From NCBI RefSeq assembly GCF_028453695.1, contig NC_135778.1, positions 30,493,214 through 30,557,213 on the forward strand: a stretch of DNA of 64,000 bases, given 5' to 3'. This document shows positions 11,101 to 23,100 of the stretch, in pieces. Both the position numbers and the translations under genes were made by a program. Under the pieces are notes generated by a model, which was not told where the DNA came from, made no database searches, and saw only the letters and a list, made by a program, of their open reading frames with translations. The DNA is from Augochlora pura (Eukaryota; Arthropoda; Insecta; Hymenoptera; Halictidae). The stretch's first letter is position 1; each line of letters begins with the position of its first letter.

Positions 11101-14100
11101 CGTCTTAAATCCTTAACCTCTTGAGGGACACTGCCACGTATGTGTACGTTTAGTTTTCTCAATATTATGATCATTTTAAGTGTAAAGACAATGAGAATCG
11201 GTTGAAAAGCTATTCGCTACAGAATTCCTCGGCAGTATCAAAAAAAACCTCATCGAATGAAATGAGATGTATGATAAATAAAAAAGAAACAATTAAATAG
11301 ATTATTCTTCAGTATAAAGAATCATCCTTGAAGAGATTAAGCAGAAATAACAGGTCCCGGCCTCAAACATTTTCTTTATCAAACGTGTTTAAAGACTGCA
11401 TAAATTTAATCTAACAGATAAGAAACTGATGATAAAAAATTAAGCCATATATTTAAATATTTAAGTAGAATGTAAGTTTCTAGTGACTGTTAACAAAAAA
11501 TTTGCTATGACATGTACACATTTTCCTACTTTTCTTCTTATTATCGTCGACCAATGAGAGGTGAGATCAGCTGATGCGAGGCGACCTAGCCAACGAGCGG
11601 ACATAGCCCAGTACCGCTCATTGGGTCAACCGTTTCACGCCAGAATACCTCGCCTCTCATTGATCAATGTTTTTCGTTAACAACCTGTATTATTGTTCCT
11701 TCTATAGAGATTTGTATTTCTCTGGTTTATAATTTGAAGGTCTGTGAACTGTAAACTGTGGTCGCATTTAATTAACAATTACAAAATGTGGACGAATTTA
11801 AATACCAGAGGAGATCGATGATGGTTATAACACGTTAAGTATCTCAAAATACATGATAGATATTTGACATGATGATTATTACACGGTTCAGATAAAATAA
11901 CATTGGAACAGACTCGTCTATCATACTTAGCTAAATACGAAGTAAACATCTTCGTAACAAAGAAAATCACTTTTCGTTACCTAAAAGAAACTTCTCCTCG
12001 CTGCTTTAATATTGTGATAGAAGTACCTTCTTTAACAAATGTATTCCTTTTTCTTGTTTAAAATATTTAATTTCATTGTCCTGAAGTATTACTGATAATT
12101 ACTTTACATTAACGAGCATGTTACAAATAATAATTTATAAATAAAGTTTGAATATGTGGTCAGAGACAATTGTATGAAATTTCCGCGCCCAATTTTCTTC
12201 ATTTTATAATTTAAATATGTATCTTTATATTTGTTAGGTTAATTTTTGTAAAATTAAGATTTATGACCGCCATAATTTAATAGTACAATTAAACTTTTAG
12301 AATGCCTTGTACAAAAATTCGATAAACTGAACCCTGATAGGAGTTGGAGTCGATTGTAAAATTTTATCCGCTCCCCATATTTTGTTAATAACTTGGATGT
12401 TATATAAGTGAGTAAGAGATTCGTACAAAAATTGTCGTTGTAAATACAATTGCTTAGAGCGTGCGCGATGCGGCTCGAAGGACCAATGTTTTAGAGCTAG
12501 GCTGATTTGTTGCTGATTCGATGAACACGCTCTGGTATTGAATTTATTTACCTTATTTTAACAAATGATTAAGACATATTTAAAACAGTAGTTATTAATC
12601 AAAGGCCGTCACAATGACCGTACAAAGGTTTTGAGAGTCTGTGCGAGTCCCTGCTACTCTTCGTTCCTAAGCGTCATCGGGTATCTCTGTAGTATCTGTC
12701 GTGTTTCCTTTTTGACTCTGGTTTTTGCTCTATCGTCTTCGTGGCTGTTCACGTTCCACGAAGACTCCTATCCCTCCTGTTCCGTACGAAGCGAACACCT
12801 GTCAGCCAATACGAAATTTGTTACAAAAGACCAAGTACCGCCCTTCGGAATGTTGTCTCCGAAGGTCGATGGCTTGGGTTTTCCCCAAATTCGCTAGCTG
12901 CACAGGGTCGCTTTTACATACAGTAATTTCCACGATCCACGAGGTTTATGATACGTCAAAATGGCTATTGAGCACCAGGAGAAAGTCCAAGGGTCCGATG
13001 GTCGTCTCGGACTTGGCGTCTTTCTCCTGGTTTATGGTACCAGATGCTTAAAATACGTAAATTGCCAAAAAGGCTCTGCAGCTCAAAAATAGTCAGGAAG
13101 TCACGTAAATAAATTCAATACCAGAGCGTGTTCATCGAATCAGCAACAGATCAACTTAGCTCTAAACCAGTGATTCTTCGAGCGGGATCCCGCACGCTTT
13201 AAACAAGCAGTCTGATTGCAAGACTCTGCTCTTACAGTAGAAACTCAACCTTTATACATAAACGACTCTGAAACCGGCTGCCCGGCAGTCAAGTCACAAG
13301 CTCATATAGGAGAGATACACCCTCCATATACATACAACGTTCTTACTTCTTCCGTCTTCTAGACATCTATGTAATTGTTCATAAATTCGTTTATCCCTAA
13401 CCACATCCTCAACGCATTAAGTTGCCGGGAGGGTGGCGTTATTTAATCGTTACAACGTATAACCGACGCTGTAACGCACCGCAACAACAATTATAATCGA
13501 TTTTTTAATAGAAATTCCAATTTCATTTGATTTTCAAATTGAAATTCCAATTATAATTGATTGTTAAAATGGACATTACAATTATAATCGGTTTTCGAAT
13601 AGATATTACAGTTATAACCGATTTTTAAATAGAAATTCCAATTCCAATTGATTTTAAACTTAGTTTATTTGAATCATTTGCGAAAATGGAAATTTGATCT
13701 ACAACGTTAAAATTTGCGCATATATGAATTTATAATACAAGTGGGTCAAACGCTACATAAAAGTGAGTGGAGGTGTCGCTCTCGAAATGTGCTTGAATAG
13801 AAATCTTACGAGATTCCTCTCCTATCAAAACATAATTTGTCGCACCTGCATTCAACTAGATCCTAATTAATCTTTCTATAAAAAATCCAGAAGCGAACGT
13901 GAAAATTTTCTGTACGGAACAACAATAAAACAATCTCGAGAAATAACAGCATTGAAAATAACGATGTGAAATGATTTACTTCAAATAATTGTTCCTTGTT
14001 CTCGTTTCAAATAATCCAGGTCTGATTACATGTGAAACAATCATTCTGTCGCTCGAGCTCCGAATAATCGAGTTTCTATTATATTCTCAATCCGCATGAA

Positions 14101-17100
14101 ATATCTCGGAAATACGTATACGAATTCCTAAAGAACAGATACAACGCGTGTATAAATACTTCTGCCGTCCGAAGCACCGTAACCGTCTGAAATCCATAAC
14201 GCAGCGATGAATAAATAGGGAACAAGGGATCGGTGAGCAGCTGTTATTCAATGGAACGATCACGGAGACGTATCCGCTACCTTGATAATCGCATTGCCGC
14301 TCCCAATCGGCGCGACTATAGGTAGATATAATACCATAATCCATATCGCGCTGAGGTAAAATACCGGCGGATCTTGATACATCGTTAATTTAGCCTGGAG
14401 CGTAGGCTCGTCGAGAGCAACGAACGAAGTGCATATGAACCGCTTATTTTGAAAGTAGCCTAAGTCAATTGATCAATTATTTACGGCTGCCCGTGGTTAC
14501 GTGTACAACTTAAAGTTATCTATCAATAAAGCATTTGAGGTTACTTATATTCCGAGTAAATGCGATAATTTTGGACACATAAGTTTTCTGAGTTGGTTCA
14601 ATAACTGAGCAGCTTATTTTGAAAGTGGCCCAAGTCCGTTTATACTTAAAATTAGTCTTAAACTGATAATGTCCGAAGGCGGTGATGAAGATAATTTTAA
14701 TTAAGTAGTATTTAACAAGTTGACCTCAGTTCTTCGACAGTCGCATTAGTTGAATAATCAGTAGGTTTAATTAATGCAGCCAAAAAATTGTGCATATACA
14801 TACTTACAATTCAATATGAAACTTAAAATTTAATATAAAATTTTGGAAATTATTTCACCCATGGAGAATCACAAAACGACAGGGTCATTTAGTTCAGATA
14901 GTGAAGAAGAATTAGTAACCAATGATTTCAAGGAAAATCGAAAAATAAAGAGAATTATAGAACAATATTCGTCGTCAGAGGATGTAGATACAGATAACAA
15001 TGAAGAAAGGAATAATGAAACATACATCCTAACAGTGCGAGAGATTAAACGGAAATTCAGGAAAAAGGTATTGTAGTCAAATCGGAGTACATAATCGTTA
15101 AGGAAGTCTGAGAGAGTGGAGCGGTGTAAGCGGTTGGAAAACCAAACGTAACAGGTGAACGGAGATAGGAGGAAAAGATAAATGCGGGTGGTAAAGAAAC
15201 TACAAGGGAGATAGTGTAGACTGAAAAAATAAATAAGGTGGGCAAGAAGAGTGGAAATTTTTTTTTTATTATTCATTGTTCAGCAATCGGAAATGGTCGT
15301 TCCATGAGCTGAAAGGATGACTTAGAGTCAAAGGTCCTCCTGTCGTGATGAGAGCCTCCCCAGCGAGAAACTCCCTTATATCTCATTTGAGATCGATTGG
15401 CCAGACTTGTTTTAGTCTTCCGTTTTCCGGAACTTGAAGTAGTGGCGGCATCGGTGGGTTGGAGTGATTTGATATCTCGAGATCCCCATAATTCTATGCC
15501 GTAGGTTCAAATTGGTCTAATGGATTAGTGGAAATAAAGAAAGAAAAGGTTTTGGTGAGGTTAAGAGGAACAAAAGGAGGGAGCTAGAGGGGGAACTGTA
15601 TACGAAGAAATGGACAACGAGTTGAAGGACACCTATTTTACGGCGGAGGAAGTCGAAGAACTAGAGGAGGGACAATCGACCCAATCGAGGGGACCGGCTA
15701 CGCCACGAACGGTGCAAAACAGAAGAGGCCGACCGCGGGGCTCAAAAAATCTAGGGAAGAAAAAGGAGGGGAACACGAGCGGCGTCAAGGAGGCGTTCGC
15801 GTAGAAAGGGAGGGCGCTAAGTGTAGGCATCAGAGGGGCAGAAGGCGAGAGAAACAATCAAGAGACGGGAATAGGCGAAATGAAGGACATGAAGGAGCCG
15901 ATTTTGGAACTAGGTGAGAAATTGGCAACAAGCATGGCGGAGATGAAGAGGGGCATAGAGAGAGAAAGCGAAAAAAAATCAAGGAAATATTGGGGAGCGA
16001 AATGACCAACTTGAGAAAAGAATTCGTGAGAAAAGATTAAGAACGGAGAATTAAAAAGAAAAGGCTAGAAACAAGACTCGAAAAACTGGAGAAAAAGGTG
16101 GAAGAGCAAGAGGGTAAGTGAGAGAATGACAACACGAAAAGTGGACAAGGGGGGGTACGAAGAGAACAAACATGGCTTTGGGATACAATATAGTAATAAG
16201 AGGAAGTAACCTGGAGGGGAGCGATCTCAAAAAGGAGGTGGAAACTCTTCTGAGGGAGAAATTGGAGACAGAGGTGGAGAATATCCAGAAAGTATGGAAA
16301 GACTGGGAAGAAACAATAACGATGGAGGAATTTTAATAAAAGTAGGTGATCTAAAAGGGAAACGAAAATTATGAGAATGAGGAACAGGCTGAGAGGCACG
16401 AAAATCTTTCTAGATGACGACCTGACGCCCTAACGATACTCAAATCGGAAATATTACACCTTTAAAAGTTTTCCAAAACACAGATAGCCGTTGTCGAAAA
16501 GCTTGCATAAAAATTTACGAAGAAGAAGGAAGAAAGACTATTTTTGAGAAGTTTTGGTACTTGGCAGATTTTAATAAGCAAAATGTATTGCTTTACGAAA
16601 CTATCGAGTGCGAATCTGCGAAACGAAGACGTCAAAAAAAGCGGAAAAAGTTCGCCAAGAAATTGGAATTTTAAGTATTTGTTAAATTCTAAAAATGGCA
16701 AAGTTCCCGTCTATAAAAATTTCTTTTCGGATGCCTTTAAAATAAGTGAACCCACTATGATATATACATACACACACAAAATGTGGATGAGCAGTAAATT
16801 GTTTTGTAATTTATGTAGTTGAAAAATGTTCTGAATCGCATAAGTTAAGTGTTGTAAAGGTAAGTAAAATAAATTGAGTATTGTTTTCTTCAATTTGAAG
16901 CATCTTAAATTATGTTGAATGGACTTGGGCTCCTTCAAATATAACGAATATGATCGTTAATTTTGAAAGTGACCTAACTCCATTCTTCATAAGAAAACGT
17001 ATATTATTCACTTAATAACTGCCATTATTTTAATATGAACTACAACCTGACATCAATCGTGTTTCTCGTAGCAATTGCAATATTTATTTCGCACGCAATT

Positions 17101-20100
17101 ACTGTACAATAGCAGCTCCATCGATCAAAAATGCGTGCAATGAGGTATTTTGTCGAAAAAGCGGAAAAAAATCTTTTGAAATTACTATCGCAATGAAAAT
17201 TTCATTCACTAATAGTTACAGTGACTCCGAAAAGTATTCGAATACTATTATAGCATAACTTTAAATTCTACATCATATACATAAATTAATATATCTACAC
17301 GATAATATTGATATAATATGAGAAAAATTAATTGTACAAATTCCTTCAGGTGCCGTAATAAATTAAGATAACAAATTATATTTACAAGTGTCTTATACGC
17401 GACTGCTCATCCTCATAAAGTGAAGTCGGCCATAGAACTTGTAACAAAAACAATATATACAGACACGCGTCAGTTCGACTTTTTTATTATATTTGTACAA
17501 CGTACCTTGTATATGTGTGCAGTGTGCGCGAACTACATTTAGATCAATCAGATATTTGGACCGTTTATTTTGAAAGTGGTGCAAGTCCATTTTTGAAAAA
17601 AATGAGATATCACGTAATTCATGCTTAATTTAATATAAATTTTTTATGTATAACCAGTCCGTGTTGAATTTCTTAAAAAATTCCCATGTTTTGTACAACT
17701 TAAAATCGGTCGGCAAATGAAATTACAATATCATCGATTATGAAAGTGGTGTAAGTCCAATTGACAGAGGTAGGTATAGAAATGGCATTGCGAAAAAAGA
17801 ATTTTCTGTATACACCACAAGATTATTATGATGTAATAACACAATGTAGAAAACATGACAAATTCATTTTACATGAAATGAAACGAGAGACTTTGGCTTC
17901 AATACAAAATCATCAAAATGCGATTAAAAAACAGATAAGAAAAAATACTAATGGAGAACATGTAAATTGGTTGAAAATATGTTGGATGAGGTTTCTTAGA
18001 AGTGCACCATACACTATTTTATATAAAACATCGATGAAGGGCAAAGAATTTAAAACTGCAAAATTTATTACCTACACGTCCTGGAAGACCGCTAAAATTT
18101 GAGAAAATCGCCCTGACGCCTTTGTACCAAAATGCCAGGCCTATTACTTATGAAAAATATAAAGACATCAAGCAGTTATTATCTTATATACCTCCGGTGC
18201 ATCATGCATATTTAAACACTGCCGCATGCAGAGCATAAGTAAATGTACATGTCTAATTTTGAAAGGGGTGTAAGTCCATTTACAGCCTATAAATACATAT
18301 TATTATAGTCTAATTCGCCTAAAACAAATTTATATAATCAAATTCAATATTGATAAAACAGTAGAAACATTGCCAGACTTCATATAATTTGCCCAAATTT
18401 TTTAATTAACAGATATGCTAACCTTTAATTTTCTCGAAACAAGAGATAATGGACTTACACCACTTTCAAAATAAACGGTCCATTTAAATCTAATTTATGC
18501 TTTGTCATTTTCTATTATAAGTTTATCATTACATAATCAATTTTATCATTTGTGTGAAAGTATTTAATTAATGTGATACACTAAAAACACACTTTTTGCA
18601 CATCTTATTTTATGTCTGAAGATGATCTTAGTCGACATGAGCATAACATTAAAATACTGATACCGTAATCTGAAAATTTGCTACTTCATTAAAAAATGTA
18701 TTTGTTGTTAACGAAAAGTTAACTAAAAAATTAATTTGACGTTAGATTCTTGATCGGTGACCTTGAAAACAGTGCTATAAGGTGTTTTGAATAAAATTTT
18801 TAATAAGTATCGATGTTTCTAGTCACTGCACGGTGGTTGTTCCCGCAACGCGATGATGCACGATTAAACGAACTTTACCTGCCGAGTAAATTGTAACACG
18901 TAGCCGGACATTAATCGAATCAGGCGTCGCGTGCTTATCGGCAGGGTCAATTACGCGCGCTCGATTGCCATGGAATATTCAACTTCGCGGAACAATAACG
19001 CTGTGAAATGTATCGGACACGTATGTATACGACACACGTTGATACCATTTTTAAAGATGTTAGCAAAAATGTAATTTTTAAGTATGTTACGACAAAAAAA
19101 TTACTTTGATAGGGGAACGTTGCCATAAATGAGACCCTTTTATTCCGGACAAAACAGCAAAGAAACTAGACGATGTTACTAATTTTAGTTTAAAGCATTC
19201 GAAAGATCAGTTCTTTTACTGTAGGAACGCATAACGTCATTGAAATTATGTTACGTTTATTTGTTTTATTTTTAATTTTTTCAAAAAGTGCCGACAGGCA
19301 TATTTATGAATGGGACAGTATAATAGAATAATACAGTAATTTCTCTCGTATCATTATTATACAATTTGGCAATAAAAATGGGCAACTTGAAAAGATGAGA
19401 CACGCTTATTCGATCCTCAGGGGTCGTTTTTATAGTTGATAATCGCGTATCGTTGGATGTTATTGCATTCGCCCCTAAATCTTGGTATAGCGATGAACAA
19501 TTATTTCACGTTTCATTCTCACTTTCCGTGTCAAAGATCATCTCAAGGTCAAGTAATTATACACGTCTAAATGTATTTTTACCGTCGGGCTACACGATGA
19601 AATAAAATGAAATGTGAACTCACATGAAAGCTCCGATAAAAAATGAATATGAAAGAACAACTTTCTGTAGGTGAACCATCCTATGTAATATATTCACTAT
19701 TATATAATAAATATTCGATGAACATTTTCAAATAATTCTAATAGATAACCGGATATTCAAACGTAACGTAATCGATTCTCGAGCCATTCAACTGAGCTTA
19801 ACGAACGTCGGCAGTCCAAAGAATTTTGTCTGTCAAGTCTAAATCGGCGTTCGAGAGACCGTCTTTCGACACAAAGTGACTGCGCTGGCAATCCAATTTT
19901 CGAGCTGGACAATTGAACAATGCGCATATTGGATTAGTTCAAGCATAGGCCGATTAGACTGATCCCGATGTACATTAAAGGACGCACTCACCTATGATAC
20001 AAATCGGTTTCCGTATGAATCGCAGCCTGCCGCAGCATCCCATGTACTTTGATCTGCAGCCTGCACTCCATAATCGCACCATGTACTCCACGCCGAAGAA

Positions 20101-23100
20101 TACCACCAAACATATTTCCTATTGACAGAAAAATCAATGCGGGTTAGTCTCTTTTTCAAATTGGGAGATTGAGATCCGTTTGGACCATATTCAATTTTTT
20201 AATTATAATAAAGTGCACGATTTACATGTCTCATCTCACTCTCAGATATATCAATATAAATATATATATATAATAAAGAGAGAGAGAGAGAGATTTATAA
20301 TTATTTAATAACATAAATATTATTATTAAAATTATTAATAAAATACTCCATTGAATTCTTATTCAAAATTTTATTTTCATGAACAAATGAAGTATAAATA
20401 CGAGGGTTGTCTTTTATGTTTCGGGATTTGGCAACCCTAGTGTTGCAATCTGGCAACTGACAGCTCTATCGTAAAGTTGGACATTTTTGAGGTTATACGT
20501 ACTCAGAACGTTTTGACATACAGGCGCTATTTCTGTTGTTTACAGTAACTTAAAAGATTCGTCTCGGCCCAAAAATGGAATTAAATCGTGAACATTTCCG
20601 TGTGATTATTTTTTACAACTTTCGACGTGGATTAACTCAGCAACAGTGCATGGATGAACTTAATTCAATTTTTGGCGATGAAGCTCCATCAAGGACCAGT
20701 GTTTATCGATGGTATGGTGAATTCAATCGTGGTCGTAGTTCACTCCAAGACGAATTTCGTGAAGGTCATCCAAAATCAGTTGTTGTTCCGAAAACCATTG
20801 ATGCTGTGCGCGAACTGATATTGCAAGATGGTCATGTGACCTATCGTGAGATTGAGACAACCTTAGGCATTAGTGGAACCAGCATACATTTAATATTGCA
20901 TAAACATTTGACTGTCAACAAAATTTGTTCGCGTTGGATCCCACACAATTTGTCAATCGCTCAAAAAAAGGCTCGTGTCGATTGGTCGAAGGAAATGCTC
21001 AAAAAATACGACTGCGGTGCTTCGAAACACGTCTATGACATCGTGACAGGTGATGAATCGTGGATTCGGCAATTTTTGTTTGTTTTTGGAAAAACAAACT
21101 GAGAGGTCAACGTTTTTCGACACCTGAAGAAGCGGTTGCTGCATTCAGAATGCATGTTTTGGAGATACCTCAATCAGAGTGGCAAAAGTGCTTCGACAAT
21201 TGGTTCAAACGCATGCAAAATTGTATAGATCTTCATGGGGAATATTTTGAAAAACAATAAAGTGATTTTCGATGATTAATATTTGTTTTTGTTCTCTAAT
21301 CCCGAAATATTAAAGGCAACCCTCGTACCAACGGAAAACAGAATTTTTTCTGATTAAAATGAGTCCAAACACGGCGCAGATCTAACAAATTTCAGCTGTT
21401 GATTAACCCCTTCGGTACATTTGACGTCTGAGACACGTCATTCACTTTTTTCCCCTAGGAGCGGATGACGTGTCTGAGACGTCAAAACAAAAATTAAACT
21501 CTTCCGTACATTTGACGTCTGAGAGACGTCATTCACTAAAACGTTTATTTTTGTTTTGGAATTCTAATTACTTGAAGACATCTTAATACTACATGTGTCA
21601 CCAATATTTTAGAAATAAATAAATTCTTACGTAAAATGTACTTCTTTTACATACTACTCCAAGCAACCAAAAACTATATTCGTTCCACATGCAAATATTT
21701 TCTCAAATAAATTCGTACCTAAGGGGTTAATGAGCAATCTACAGAGTAGTCGCCTAACCTGTACACATCGAATAACGTTTGAATTATATGTAAATAATAT
21801 GTAATTTTTGTCTTTTATTTAACCTCCGAATAACAAATGAATTTGCATTTATATAATCCTTGAAATGAACATTTACCTAAATGATGATCAACTCTGATAG
21901 TAACCCAATAACCAAATATTAATATTCTGAAGTTCCTGTTCATTGCAGAACAAACAAACCAAATTACGTAATAAATAATAACAGTACACAGAAATATACA
22001 TGTGTATATCGTTTTGAGACACTAATTTTTTACGATTTTTGGCATAAATAGCAAGTCAATATCTGTTTCCGATCAGAAATTACATACCTCGATAGATTTC
22101 GCAAAATGTGAACTTTAACCTTTTCACCCCCGTGACATTAAGACCTGGTAAAGAAGATTTTAAACGTCATCGATGCCTGGCAAATGGACCTACTAATATA
22201 CAGAATTTAAGGAAAATTGGTAGTGGCTAATTTAATAAATATTTTTCATATAATCCATTTATATAATAAATACCATATTGTTATAATCAATACGATTTTG
22301 GTAAATTAATCGTTATAACAACAAATACAGTGCTAATATCCTTGTATTTTACAGATATTAATAATAATTTATTTGTACGATACGCATTTACAACAATTAT
22401 TTTGTTCAGGATTATGCATTTACAATAAATACGATTAATTTGTATACATCAGTGATGGTATTACTGTTTAGTTTGCACATGTTCTTGTATTTGGTGTAGT
22501 TGTTACAATATTTCTTAGAAATGTGCTCCGTTGAATTTAACAAATGTGTTGCATAAATTAATTAAAAACAATGTCATTAATTAAGAATCTAATTTTATCT
22601 GATACCTGATAATTCACCCAATTTTAATTGTTAATACACTACCCAGTTTTAAGTAATTTCAATTAACGCATTAGTCGAATTTACTGAACGTAACAAATTG
22701 TAACAAATAATTAAAAAGTTAAATTGATGAAATGAAGAACTAAGAAATCAATAGAAACGTAAATATTATAAAATAATGAAGTAGAAGTATTATCATTATT
22801 TAATATTTTACCCGAGTTTAATTAATTTCAACGAAATTTAACAAATAAATAAATTAAAAATTACACTTGTCAAATAAGGAACTAGAAGCTGAATGAAGAT
22901 ATAAATGTTATAAATTAATGAATTAAAAATATTGCGATTATTTGTGAACACAATTTTAACCAATTACAACTAATACTTTTCCGAATTTTAACCAACAAAT
23001 AAATGAAAATCACATTAATGATTCTTTTAAGAATTCACCTAATTTTAACTTACAAGTGAATAACAAACAAAAGCAGAAAGCGTTCAACGGGAATCTAATT

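Larger units (their letters stand above)
14436..16975 (+). mobile_element. Decayed DNA transposon invaded by LINE pieces
   Basis: End-like motifs CTTATTTTGAAAGTAGCC (14441) and CTTATTTTGAAAGTGGCC (14613) lie at the left; TTAATTTTGAAAGTGACC (16955) and an inverted GGACTTGGGCTCC (16921) lie at the right. They match the ends of the neighbouring element at 17558-18481. Between them are an acidic reading frame (14861-15076) and a Cys-containing protein fragment (16456-16830), split by LINE-derived DNA at about 15093-16455. The boundaries are inferred from motif positions, not from a clean target duplication. Confidence 0.5.

Noticed and set aside
12488..12500. GTTTTAGAGCTAG, identical to the start of the Cas9 guide-RNA scaffold
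   Set aside because: It lies inside the 94-bp TIR of a repeat, its mirror copy is mutated, and no tracr-like continuation follows. A 13-base chance match in insect DNA.
13488..13660. Regular repeats that could suggest a CRISPR array
   Set aside because: Units are contiguous 30-mers without unique spacers, drift by substitution, and lie in an animal intron. It is a minisatellite.
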